Shown: positions 38,361 to 47,614 of the stretch, one piece after another
Layout of the letters: each line of letters starts with the position of its first letter
How positions within the stretch are numbered: position 1 is the first letter of the stretch
Source: Bacteroidetes bacterium GWF2_33_16
GTDB lineage: Bacteria > Bacteroidota > Bacteroidia > Bacteroidales > UBA12077
NCBI GenBank assembly: GCA_001768565.1
Contig: MEOE01000015.1
Coordinates: 110,679-174,678 of the forward strand
Length of the DNA: 64,000 nt
Direction: 5' to 3'
The notes under the pieces: model-generated
Databases searched by the model: none
Told to the model about the DNA's origin: nothing
The model's input: the letters and a program-made list of their open reading frames with translations, nothing else
Made by a program: the position numbers and the translations under genes

Positions 38361-39866
38361 TTATTTACAATGAATAAATTTCATAACCAGCTCGCGAATT
38401 GCTTCGTTATTTCCATAAAGCTTTTCGCTTAATTTATGATCATTAAATGATTTAAGCTTCTTAATAGTATAATCGATAACACCAACTGGAAAAATGCCAT
38501 TATTCTCAAAATCAGCTCGTCTGGCTTCTAATATATCTGCTGATTCAGAGCATGATGCAGGTAGTTTTTCTAATTTAGCCAATTTATCTTTATGTTCTTC
38601 GTGGAAAATATTAACATCCATATAAAGTTTTTCGGCTATATCGAGTGCATTTGGCATTTCTAATCCATGTTGTGCGGCAAGAATAATACCAGCAATATAT
38701 GTATAAATATCGGCAGAACCATCTCCTGAACGTAACTCTACAGTTTGTTTACCAGGAATATAAGGTATTCGCCCTGTTTCTTGAGGATTTGCATCCTTTA
38801 TCATACTTGTATCTGCAATCCATCCAAGTGGAACTCGTACCAAAACGGAACGATTTCTATCGCCCCAGCAAATATTGGTTGGAGCCTCCTGGTGAGGAAC
38901 TAAGCGCAAATAAGAAGTAGGAATAGTATTTCCAAAAGCAGTTAAAGGAGCAGCTAAATCAAGAATTCCTGCAATCATTCGTTTTGCAGCAGTACTTAAA
39001 CCATCGCCTTCAACCATAGCATTTACGCCATCTTTTTCGAGTAACATATGAATATGCAAACCACTTCCTGCCTTGCCAACAGTAATCTTAGGTGCAAAAG
39101 AAACATCAACACCATATTCGCTGCCTAACATACGCAGAATCCATTTAGCAACAACCAGTTGATCAACAGCATCTAATGGATTTACAGGCAAAAACTCTAT
39201 TTCTTGTTGCTCGTAAGCCAAACTCCCGCTGGTAAAATTTCCAACTTCAGAATGACCGTATTTTATTTGTCCGCCACACTGAGCAATTAGGCTCATGGCA
39301 TCCATTCGTAAATGTCCATATTTTGTGAATGGAGGAGACTCATGATACCCTTTCTGATCAACTGCAGGGTACATTTCGTCTTTTTCGTAAATTATATAGT
39401 ATTCTAATTCACCCATAGCTTTAAAATCATATCCTGTTGATTTACAGAATTCTGTATAAGCTTTCTTTAAAATATATTCGGGTGCACTTTCTAATGGCAA
39501 TCCCTCACGAGTATAAAAACTACATAAAATATCTAAAGTAGGGTATTCAGAGAATGGATTTACAAAAGCTGTTTTGAAACGTGGAATTACATATAAATCA
39601 CTCGATCCGGCTTCGATATACGAAAACAAACTAGATCCATCAACTCGTTCACCTGTTGATAATAAATCTTCAAGATGTTGCTTACTATTAATTACAAAAT
39701 TAAGAGATTTTAGTTTTCCATCTTCGCCAACATATCTGAAATTGATCATCTCAATCTCATTCTCTTCGATAAAATAGATGATATCCTGACGAGTAAACTC
39801 AGAGGTCGGTTTCTTTAAAAACTGAACCAGTGGATTTGGATTTAACCTGATTTCTAATTCTTTCAT
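38361..39866 (-). CDS. glnA: Glutamine synthetase
   Basis: The enzyme joins ammonia to glutamate using ATP. The 501-residue protein has the beta-grasp N-domain (INFRYVGEDGKLKSLNFVI, DGSSLFSYIEAGSSDLY), the metal-binding GELEYYI, the GSGLHIHM ammonium/ATP loop, the NRSVLVRVP region and VELRSGDGSADIYTYIAGI. It is of type I size, not the roughly 700-residue GSIII common in this phylum. The Tyr adenylylation loop is not evident. An ATG at 39866 starts the frame and the gene appears monocistronic. Confidence 0.93.
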   Translation of the reverse strand: MKELEIRLNPNPLVQFLKKPTSEFTRQDIIYFIEENEIEMINFRYVGEDGKLKSLNFVINSKQHLEDLLSTGERVDGSSLFSYIEAGSSDLYVIPRFKTAFVNPFSEYPTLDILCSFYTREGLPLESAPEYILKKAYTEFCKSTGYDFKAMGELEYYIIYEKDEMYPAVDQKGYHESPPFTKYGHLRMDAMSLIAQCGGQIKYGHSEVGNFTSGSLAYEQQEIEFLPVNPLDAVDQLVVAKWILRMLGSEYGVDVSFAPKITVGKAGSGLHIHMLLEKDGVNAMVEGDGLSTAAKRMIAGILDLAAPLTAFGNTIPTSYLRLVPHQEAPTNICWGDRNRSVLVRVPLGWIADTSMIKDANPQETGRIPYIPGKQTVELRSGDGSADIYTYIAGIILAAQHGLEMPNALDIAEKLYMDVNIFHEEHKDKLAKLEKLPASCSESADILEARRADFENNGIFPVGVIDYTIKKLKSFNDHKLSEKLYGNNEAIRELVMKFIHCK

Positions 39867-39928
39867 AGTTTGATAATTAATATTATGATTCTATAGGTAC
39901 TTATTTGGTGAAATAAAATTACTTAAAA

Positions 39929-42553
39929 TTATGCATTTTTAAGGCTAAGAATTCTGTCTTCAAGCATCTGTATCTTGGTTTCAGCATCTGCTCTTTTCTG
40001 ATTTTCAACTGCCACAACACTTTCGGGTGCATTTTTAACAAAGCGTTCGTTGCCTAGCTTTTTCATAACTGAATCAAGAAAACCCTTATAATAACCAAGC
40101 TCTTCGTTTAGTTTTATTAACTCTTCTTCAATATCAATTAATCCTCCAAGTTCGATATAAAACTCAGCAGATTTTACCATAAAAGAAACAGCTCCGTCAA
40201 TTTTTGTTTCTGTTGATTTTATTTCAGATAAATTAGCCATTTTCTTGATACAGGCATCAAACTCTATATTATAATCGCCTTTAACGGCAAGTTTTAGAAT
40301 TTCTTTTTGAGCGATTGAGTTTGCGTTCCTAACATTTCTTACTGCACTAATAGTTTCTTTAGCACATTCAAAATCATTAATAAAATCTTCGCTAAATACT
40401 CCAGCAACTGGCATTCTTTCAATCATAATGCTTTGGCCAGTCATTCTTTCTTCAATTAATTGCCATATTTCTTCAGTAATAAATGGCATAAATGGATGCA
40501 AAAGTTTTAAAAGCTTTTCAAAAAACTGTATGGTTTGATCAAATGTTTTTTTATCGATTGGCTGCTGATATGCAGGTTTAATAAATTCAAGATACCATGA
40601 AGAAAACTCATCCCAGAACAATTTATAAACCGTCATTAATGCTTCAGAAAGTCGAAACTTTTCGTATAAATCGTTAATATTCTCAATCTCACTATTCAGC
40701 TTATGATTAAACCATTCTATTGTTTTCTTTGCATATTCGGGCTGAGGTAAATTTTCATCAATATTCCAGCTTTGAACAAGCCTGAAAGCATTCCAAATTT
40801 TATTACCAAAATTACGACCTTGTTCAGTCAAACTTTCGTCGAAAAGCAGATCCCCACCAGCAGGAGAACATAATAACATACCTACTCGAATACCATCGGC
40901 ACTATATTTTTCAATTAGCTCAATCGGATCGGGCGAATTACCTAATGATTTTGACATTTTTCGTCGTAAATGATCACGAACAATACCTGTTAAATAAACA
41001 TTTTTAAATGGTTTCTCGTTTCGATATTCGTATCCAGCCATAATCATTCGTGCAACCCAAAAAAACAATATTTCGGGAGCAGTTACTAAATCATCGGTTG
41101 GATAATAGTAATTAATATCTTTATTGTCGGGATTGCGTATTCCATCAAAAACTGATATTGGCCATAACCATGAAGAAAACCAAGTATCAAGAACATCTTC
41201 TTCTTGTCTCAGGTCGCTAATAGTAAGATTTTTATTCCCTGTTTTTACTTTAGCCAATTGAAGAGCTTCATCAGCGGTTTTGGCAACAACAAATCCACCT
41301 TCAGGTAAATAATATGCAGGAATTCTATGACCCCACCACAACTGTCGTGAAACACACCAGTCCTTTATATTTTCCATCCAATGCTTATATGTATTTTTAA
41401 ACTTGGGTGGATGAAATTGAACATTATCATTTAAAACATTGTCTAATGCTGGTTTGGCAAGTTCGTCCATTTTACAGAACCATTGCATTGATAGTTTTGG
41501 TTCTATAATAGCATCTGTTCTTTCTGAATAACCAACATTATTAATATAATCTTCAAGCTTAACAATATGACCAGCAGCTTTAAGATCTTTTACAATTAAA
41601 TCGCGTACTTCAAATCTGTCTTTTCCAACATACAACAGCGCGTTTTCGTTTAAAGTACCATCATCGTTAAAAATATCTATCGTTTCCAGATTATGTTTAT
41701 CACCTAAAGCATAGTCATTTATGTCGTGCGCTGGAGTTATTTTTAATGCACCAGTACCAAACTCACGATCAACATACTCATCAAGAATAATAGGTATAGA
41801 GCGGTTAATTAAAGGAACCAGAACTCTTTTTCCATGTAAATGTCTGAATCTTTCATCACTTGGATGAACACAAACAGCAGTATCGCCCAAAATTGTTTCT
41901 GGTCGTGTTGTGGCTATTGTAACAAAACCATCTACTCCATCTACTTTATAGCGAACATAATATAATTTTGATTGAACTTCTTTATAGTTTACTTCTTCGT
42001 CGGAAACTGCTGTTTTGGCTTGTGGATCCCAATTTACCATGCGTACTCCACGATAAATAAGGCCCTTATTATACAAATCCACAAATACTTTTATCACACT
42101 CTCCGACATATCTTCGTCCATAGTAAATTTAGTTCTCGACCAGTCGCAAGAAGCACCAAGCTTTTTTAATTGTTCAAGAATTATTCCACCATGTTTTTCT
42201 TTCCATTCCCATGCATAGGCTAAAAACTCCTCGCGTGACAATAGATTTTTATCAATACCTTCGTCTCTTAATTTCGAAACTACTTTTGCTTCAGTGGCTA
42301 TAGAGGCATGGTCTGTACCAGGCACCCAACAAGCATTTTTTCCTTGCATTCGAGCACGACGGACCAGGATATCCTGAATTGTATTATTTAACATATGACC
42401 CATATGCAACACACCTGTTACATTTGGTGGAGGAATGGCAATGGTATAAGGCTCTCGCCCATCGGGCTCCGAATGAAAAAGATTGTTTTCCATCCAGTAT
42501 TTATACCATTTATCTTCAGTCAATGAAGGGTTATATTTTGCAGGAATTTCCAT
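39929..42553 (-). CDS. valS: Valyl-tRNA synthetase
   Basis: ValRS charges tRNA-Val. The 874-residue class I synthetase has the HIGH-type motif HMGH (50-53) within [16 protein letters not shown], the editing domain with [13 protein letters not shown], the KMSKS motif (532-536), an anticodon-binding domain with [11 protein letters not shown], and a C-terminal coiled coil ending [14 protein letters not shown]. All parts are present and of normal length. It is preceded by an AT-rich region of about 180 bases shared with the divergent DUF1573 gene. Confidence 0.97.
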   Translation of the reverse strand: MEIPAKYNPSLTEDKWYKYWMENNLFHSEPDGREPYTIAIPPPNVTGVLHMGHMLNNTIQDILVRRARMQGKNACWVPGTDHASIATEAKVVSKLRDEGIDKNLLSREEFLAYAWEWKEKHGGIILEQLKKLGASCDWSRTKFTMDEDMSESVIKVFVDLYNKGLIYRGVRMVNWDPQAKTAVSDEEVNYKEVQSKLYYVRYKVDGVDGFVTIATTRPETILGDTAVCVHPSDERFRHLHGKRVLVPLINRSIPIILDEYVDREFGTGALKITPAHDINDYALGDKHNLETIDIFNDDGTLNENALLYVGKDRFEVRDLIVKDLKAAGHIVKLEDYINNVGYSERTDAIIEPKLSMQWFCKMDELAKPALDNVLNDNVQFHPPKFKNTYKHWMENIKDWCVSRQLWWGHRIPAYYLPEGGFVVAKTADEALQLAKVKTGNKNLTISDLRQEEDVLDTWFSSWLWPISVFDGIRNPDNKDINYYYPTDDLVTAPEILFFWVARMIMAGYEYRNEKPFKNVYLTGIVRDHLRRKMSKSLGNSPDPIELIEKYSADGIRVGMLLCSPAGGDLLFDESLTEQGRNFGNKIWNAFRLVQSWNIDENLPQPEYAKKTIEWFNHKLNSEIENINDLYEKFRLSEALMTVYKLFWDEFSSWYLEFIKPAYQQPIDKKTFDQTIQFFEKLLKLLHPFMPFITEEIWQLIEERMTGQSIMIERMPVAGVFSEDFINDFECAKETISAVRNVRNANSIAQKEILKLAVKGDYNIEFDACIKKMANLSEIKSTETKIDGAVSFMVKSAEFYIELGGLIDIEEELIKLNEELGYYKGFLDSVMKKLGNERFVKNAPESVVAVENQKRADAETKIQMLEDRILSLKNA

Positions 42554-42700
42554 CGGCTAAACAATAAACTAAAAGTTAACTTAATCTGAAAAAGTTTGTA
42601 AAAATATAAATTAATTCCTAAAAAAATTTGATAAATGAAATAATCCTGATCTATTTCATGATAAATATTTAATAACATAATTAAATTTGTGAATTAAAAC

Positions 42701-42708
42701 TACTTTTG
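42701..42708 (+). promoter_or_regulatory. -7 box upstream of DUF1573 gene
   Basis: TACTTTTG matches TAnnTTTG, 27 bases before the ATG at 42735. A TTTG at 42686 is too close for the usual -33 spacing. Confidence 0.45.
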
Positions 42709-42734
42709 TGTTGTTAAATTAAAATTCTAATCCT

Positions 42735-43148
42735 ATGAAAAAGCTATTGTTCATTTTACTAACTTTTATAAGTATCTCATTTACTGCTTATAGTCAAGAA
42801 GAGATCAAAACCAACAAAGAAAATAAAGAATTACCAGAGATTTTTTTCGAAAAAACGGTACATGATTATGGAACAATAAAATATGAGAGCGATGGTACTT
42901 GTGAATTTACTTTCAAAAATACAGGTAAAGAACCCTTGCTTTTAACTCAAGTACAGGCTTCATGCGGATGTACTACCCCAACCTGGCCTAAGGAACCTGT
43001 TAAACCTGGCGAAACAGGAACTATTGTTGTAAAATATAATACAAAAATACCTGGCGTATTTAGTAAAAGTGTTCGTGTTTACTCAAATGCAAAAACAAAT
43101 CTTGTAACACTAACTATTAAAGGCTCAGTTGAAAATAAAGTAAACTAA
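42735..43148 (+). CDS. DUF1573 secreted protein
   Basis: The 137-residue protein has a signal peptide ending near TAYSQ and one DUF1573 Ig-like domain: EKTVHDYGTIKYESDGTCEFTFKNTGKEPLLL, then the signature ASCGCTTPTWPKEPVKPGETGTIVVKYN, and SKSVRVYSNAKTNLVTLTIKG. Members are periplasmic or surface proteins of unknown function, very common in Bacteroidota. It precedes the aminotransferase gene by 44 bases. Confidence 0.9.
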   Translation: MKKLLFILLTFISISFTAYSQEEIKTNKENKELPEIFFEKTVHDYGTIKYESDGTCEFTFKNTGKEPLLLTQVQASCGCTTPTWPKEPVKPGETGTIVVKYNTKIPGVFSKSVRVYSNAKTNLVTLTIKGSVENKVN

Positions 43149-43192
43149 TATAATTGTTATTAATTAATTCTTATTAAATACATTTCATTACC

Positions 43193-44392
43193 ATGCCTCA
43201 AATTTCGGATAAAGGGAAATTAATGCCTTCTTCACCAATAAGAAAATTGGTACCCTATGCAGAAGAAGCAAAAAAGAAAGGACACAAAGTATATCATTTA
43301 AATATTGGTCAGCCCGATATTCCAACTCCAGAAGTTGCTTTGAATGCAATTCGTAATTTGGATGAAAAGGTTATTGAGTACAGTCACTCTGCTGGAAACG
43401 AATCATATCGAAAAGGGTTGGCTAAGTATTATCAAAGTGTTGGAATTACAGTTGATCATAACGAAATGATTATTACTACAGGTGGATCAGAAGCTATTAC
43501 AATAGCTTTCTTATCGACCCTAAATCCTGGTGACGAGGTTATTATTCCTGAGCCTTTTTATGCCAACTATAATGGTTTTGCGGTTTCAACGGGAGTAGTT
43601 GTTAAACCTATAACTTCGTACATAAAAAACGACTTTGCATTACCTGCAATTGAAGAATTTGAAAAATTAATTACACCAAAAACAAAAGGTATAGTTATTT
43701 GTAACCCAAATAACCCAACCGGATACCTTTACTCCAAAGACGAGCTGGAGCAACTTAAAACATTAATAAAGAAATACGATTTATATTTATTTTCTGATGA
43801 AGTGTATCGAGAGTTCTGTTACGATGGCAATGAGCATTTCTCAGCAATGAATCTTAAAGGTATTGAAAACAATGTAATACTATTAGACTCTGTTTCGAAA
43901 AGATACAGTATGTGTGGCGTACGTGTAGGTGCATTAATTAGCAAGAACAAAGAAGTAATGGCAGCAGCCATGAAATTTGCACAAGCACGTCTTTGCCCAC
44001 CCTCATTCGGACAATGGGCTAGCGAAGCAGCATTAAATACTCCAAAAGAGTATTTTACTGAAGTTTATAATGAATATATTGAAAGACGCAACTTTATGGT
44101 TGAAGCTTTAAACAAAATGGAAGGCGTTTATTGTCCAAAACCAAAAGGAGCTTTTTATACTGTTGTAAAACTTCCAATCGACGATGCCGATAAGTTTGCA
44201 CAATGGATTTTAACTGATTTTGAATATAAAAAACAAACCGTAATGGTGGCTCCTGCTACTGGATTTTATTCAACACCTGGATTAGGCAAAAACGAAGTTC
44301 GGATTGCTTATGTACTTAAAAAAGAAGATCTTGCTAATGCAATGGAAACACTAGAGGTTGCTTTAAAAACATATCCTGGAAGAACAATTTAA
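43193..44392 (+). CDS. PLP-dependent class I aminotransferase
   Basis: The 399-residue enzyme is of the AspC/AAT-I fold: HLNIGQPDIPTPE, the NPNNPTGYLYSKDELEQL cofactor region, FSDEVYREFCYDG with the PLP-contacting Asp and Tyr, and SVSKRYSMCGVRVG with the Schiff-base lysine. It ends in NEVRIAYVL, giving the substrate-carboxylate arginine. It is probably an aspartate or broad-range amino-acid transaminase; the substrate is not certain. A terminator-like hairpin follows at 44434. Confidence 0.92.
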   Translation: MPQISDKGKLMPSSPIRKLVPYAEEAKKKGHKVYHLNIGQPDIPTPEVALNAIRNLDEKVIEYSHSAGNESYRKGLAKYYQSVGITVDHNEMIITTGGSEAITIAFLSTLNPGDEVIIPEPFYANYNGFAVSTGVVVKPITSYIKNDFALPAIEEFEKLITPKTKGIVICNPNNPTGYLYSKDELEQLKTLIKKYDLYLFSDEVYREFCYDGNEHFSAMNLKGIENNVILLDSVSKRYSMCGVRVGALISKNKEVMAAAMKFAQARLCPPSFGQWASEAALNTPKEYFTEVYNEYIERRNFMVEALNKMEGVYCPKPKGAFYTVVKLPIDDADKFAQWILTDFEYKKQTVMVAPATGFYSTPGLGKNEVRIAYVLKKEDLANAMETLEVALKTYPGRTI

Positions 44393-44433
44393 AAAATCGA
44401 GTATAGCAAATATTATTTATTTTTATAAGTTAT

Positions 44434-44457
44434 AGCAGGCATTCATGCCTGCTTTTC
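44434..44457. terminator. Terminator after the aminotransferase gene
   Basis: The inverted repeat AGCAGGCATTCATGCCTGCT is followed by TTTTCTTTTT. Stem of eight or nine bases with a tiny loop. Confidence 0.75.
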
Positions 44458-44488
44458 TTTTTAACATAGAGGTCTGCACACCCTTTAA

Positions 44489-44851
44489 TTAGTTTCTACA
44501 AAGTCTTTCTATTGCTTCATCAATAGACTTTACAAAATTTATTCTGCCATGTTTATTGCTTTCAAAAATAAAATCTTTTAGACTTTTACTTGTAAATTTT
44601 GAAAAATCTCCAATAATTGCAAGTTGGACATTATAAGTAGAAAATTTTTGTAATATTTCCCCAGCAATACCTGATTTTAAATCAAAAAAATCTGCAATAA
44701 AATTCTCCTCTCTCAAAATAATTTTATATGATCCATGATAATTGCAGTCTGCCATCAAGTTAAGTGCATCCTGAGTTTCATTTATTAAAATCCTATCTGA
44801 GATTACCTCGGTAATATACTCACCATTAATATGGTTAAAAACAAAATTCAT
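44489..44851 (-). CDS. DUF4180 family protein
   Basis: The 120-residue protein matches the DUF4180 pattern: ALNLMADCNYHGSYKIILREENFIADFFDLKSGIAGEILQKF, then YNVQLAIIGDFSKFTSKSLKDFIFESN. The fold should be alpha/beta and cytoplasmic. The function is unknown, and the family resembles STAS-like or phosphotransfer-free sensor modules only in size. The gene lies 30 bases downstream of the NamZ-like gene on the same strand but is probably unrelated in function. Confidence 0.8.
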   Translation of the reverse strand: MNFVFNHINGEYITEVISDRILINETQDALNLMADCNYHGSYKIILREENFIADFFDLKSGIAGEILQKFSTYNVQLAIIGDFSKFTSKSLKDFIFESNKHGRINFVKSIDEAIERLCRN

Positions 44852-44881
44852 AATAGAATCGGTAAAATTAGAATTATCAGT

Positions 44882-46075
44882 TTATTTAAAATCTTCATAA
44901 ATAAGATACTTTTGGCGGGTTTTCTTAAAATCTTCGAGACCTGGTTGCCAGCTTTTACGAATTTCTTCGGCTGTTTTATTTTGAATGAGTTGCTCCTTAA
45001 GTTGCTTTGTACCTGTTATATTATAAAAGTACAAATTAAAGAAATCATCGTTTTTAGAAGTATTACTATAACTTGCAATAAGCCAGTTGATATTTAGCTG
45101 TTTTGATTTTATCAAAGAATTAATTGGAAAACTTCGTAAATCGACACCAAAACACTTCTCCCCTTCGTGTGGAGGAAATTTGCTCACCCCTTCAATACTC
45201 CTGGGAGTATATGTAAATTCTTTTTCATAATAATCTGGTCCACCAAAAACCTGAAAAGGAAAATCGGTACCTCTACCTACATTTAATTTCGTGCCTTCAA
45301 ATAATGCAAGCGAAGGATATAAATAAATTGCTTGCATATTGGGCAAGTTCGGTGATGGAGCAACAGGAAGCTGGTACAACGAATCGTGATTATAGTTTTC
45401 ACAAGCAATATATGATAAATCACACTTGACTCCGTTCTCCAACCATCCTTCGTTATTTATCATTTGTGCATATTCAGCTACAGTCATTCCATGAACAATT
45501 GGAACCTCGTGCATACCCACAAAAGACTTGTGTTTACTTTCCAAAATGGGTCCATCTATATAAAAACCGTTCGGATTTGGTCTATCAAGAATAAGCAGTT
45601 CAACATTGTTTTCGGCGCAAGCCTCCATTACATAATGCATTGTAGAAATATATGTGTAGAACCGAACACCCACATCCTGGATATCGAAAATTACCAAATC
45701 AATATCTTTCAAATCCTTCGAACTAGGCTTTTTACTACTTCCATATAATGAAAGCATTGGCAAACCAGTTTTTGGATCTGTAAAATCATCAATTAGTTCT
45801 CCATTATAGGCATTACCCCTAAAACCATGTTCCGGACAAAAAACCTGCTTTACATTTATTCCTAATGATAATAAGCTATCTAATAAATGAGTTTTATTTA
45901 TTAAAGATGTATGATTTGCAACTAGGGCAATGTTTTTATTTTTTAAAAGATGTAAATATTTTTCAGTTTGTTCCGCACCTGTTCTTATCCTTTTATCTTT
46001 TCCATAATTCTCACCGGCGCAACAATTCAAATTTAAAACTAAAAATATAAATACAATCTGAAACAAGTATCGCAT
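44882..46075 (-). CDS. NamZ-like exo-N-acetylmuramidase (DUF1343)
   Basis: The 397-residue protein has a lipoprotein-type leader (FLVLNLNCCAG) and the DUF1343 motifs: NIALVANHTSLI, FCPEHGFRGNAYNGE, GLPMLSLYGSSKKPS, DIQDVGVRFYTYISTMHYVMEA and LDRPNPNGFYIDGP. NamZ of this family removes MurNAc from the non-reducing end of peptidoglycan fragments, for muropeptide recycling. The usual partner glycosidase genes (nagZ, amiE) are not next to it here. Family assignment is firm, activity inferred. Confidence 0.88.
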   Translation of the reverse strand: MRYLFQIVFIFLVLNLNCCAGENYGKDKRIRTGAEQTEKYLHLLKNKNIALVANHTSLINKTHLLDSLLSLGINVKQVFCPEHGFRGNAYNGELIDDFTDPKTGLPMLSLYGSSKKPSSKDLKDIDLVIFDIQDVGVRFYTYISTMHYVMEACAENNVELLILDRPNPNGFYIDGPILESKHKSFVGMHEVPIVHGMTVAEYAQMINNEGWLENGVKCDLSYIACENYNHDSLYQLPVAPSPNLPNMQAIYLYPSLALFEGTKLNVGRGTDFPFQVFGGPDYYEKEFTYTPRSIEGVSKFPPHEGEKCFGVDLRSFPINSLIKSKQLNINWLIASYSNTSKNDDFFNLYFYNITGTKQLKEQLIQNKTAEEIRKSWQPGLEDFKKTRQKYLIYEDFK

Positions 46076-46193
46076 AGTATATCAGCTATTAAAATGACTA
46101 AATTACTATTTTTATTACGAAAGTAACAAATCTTAGATAAAATTCAAGTCTAATCAAATTGCGATGATAACTATTTCCTTAAACTATTTTTGC

Positions 46194-46201
46194 TACTTTT
46201 G
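46194..46201 (+). promoter_or_regulatory. -7 box upstream of permease gene
   Basis: TACTTTTG matches TAnnTTTG, 24 bases before the TTG start at 46225, which supports that start. Confidence 0.45.
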
Positions 46202-46224
46202 TACAAGACAATAATTTAAAACCA

Positions 46225-47469
46225 TTGAATACAGAGCTTTTTATTGCACGTCGTATATTTTCCGATAAATCTACAAAAGAGGGTATATCGCAACCTATTG
46301 TTAGTATTGCAATTATTGGTATTGCATTGGGTTTAGCAGTAATGATTCTTTCTGTAGCTATTGTAACTGGATTTAAATCAGAAATAAGTAATAAAGTTAT
46401 AGGTTTTGGTTCGCATATACAGATAATTAATTACGACTCAAATGTTTCTTACGAAACAGTTCCGATAAATAAAAATAAAAGCTTTTATTACGATATAAAA
46501 AACCTTGAAGGAATTAAGCATGTTCAAGTTTTCGGAACAAAAGCAGGAATCATTAAAACCAAAAACGACATTCAGGGTATTGTTTTAAAAGGAGTTGGAT
46601 CAGATTTCGACTGGACATTTTTCGACAAGTACCTTGTTGACGGAAATTCATTTAGAATAATTGATTCCATAAAAACAGACAAGATTTTAATTTCAAAATA
46701 CTTGGCCGACAAACTAAAACTCAAAACGGGCGACAGGTTGCAAACATATTTTATTCAGCAACCACCTAGAGTTAGAGTTTTTACTGTTTCAGGAATTTAT
46801 CAAACTAATCTTGCCGAATTCGACGAACAGATTGCGCTAATAGACATTTCACATATTCAAAATATAAATGGATGGTCGCCAGAACAAATCAGTGGAATTG
46901 AAGTAATAATCGAAGACTTTTCTCAACTTGAAAAATTAAACGAAACAGTTAAAGATATCGTAGGATTTTACTTTTCGCCCGAAGGCACCAAATTACGCGT
47001 GCAGAGCATTAAGGAAAAATATCCACAGATATTTGATTGGCTTAATCTTACCGACATGAATGTTTGGATAATCCTGATTATTATAACACTTGTTGCAGGA
47101 TTTAATATGGTTTCGGGTTTACTTATCTTAATATTAGAACGAACCAACATGATAGGTATTCTAAAAGCTATGGGAACCAGAAATTGGTCAATACGAAAGA
47201 TATTCCTTTATCAGTCGTCGTTTTTAATATCTAAAGGATTATTGTGGGGTAATATTATAGGTATAGTTATTTGTGTTTTGCAAGCCCAGTTCCAAATTAT
47301 AAAGCTCGATCCTGCAAACTATTACCTTGAGGCTGTTCCTATTAACCTTAAATTATGGCATATACTTGCTCTAAATGCAGGTTCGTTGTTTATTACTGTT
47401 TGTATGCTGGTTGTTCCTTCGTATATTATTGCCCGATTAAGTCCCGAGAAAACTATCCGGTTTAATTAA
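46225..47469 (+). CDS. LolC/LolE-like ABC transporter permease
   Basis: The 414-residue protein has the FtsX/MacB layout of lipoprotein-release permeases. It opens with ELFIARRIFSDKSTKEGISQPIVSIAIIGIALGLAVMILSVAIVTGF, then has a large periplasmic domain (about 60-270) and three helices, with MVSGLLILILERTNMIGILKAMGTRNWSIRKIFLYQ. The start is a TTG supported by the family's usual N-terminus and a nearby promoter box. With LolD it would extract outer-membrane lipoproteins. No ATPase gene is adjacent. Confidence 0.9.
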   Translation: MNTELFIARRIFSDKSTKEGISQPIVSIAIIGIALGLAVMILSVAIVTGFKSEISNKVIGFGSHIQIINYDSNVSYETVPINKNKSFYYDIKNLEGIKHVQVFGTKAGIIKTKNDIQGIVLKGVGSDFDWTFFDKYLVDGNSFRIIDSIKTDKILISKYLADKLKLKTGDRLQTYFIQQPPRVRVFTVSGIYQTNLAEFDEQIALIDISHIQNINGWSPEQISGIEVIIEDFSQLEKLNETVKDIVGFYFSPEGTKLRVQSIKEKYPQIFDWLNLTDMNVWIILIIITLVAGFNMVSGLLILILERTNMIGILKAMGTRNWSIRKIFLYQSSFLISKGLLWGNIIGIVICVLQAQFQIIKLDPANYYLEAVPINLKLWHILALNAGSLFITVCMLVVPSYIIARLSPEKTIRFN

Positions 47470-47614
47470 CCAATCATTCAATTTTAAAATTGAAGATTTC
47501 GGCTGTTTATATTTTGTTTAAAGAATTCGTTTCTATTCTCCTAATTTTTTTACTAATTTAACGCACAATAATTTTTTGAAATCAGCTCAATAAACTCAAA
47601 CAGTTTAAAACGAT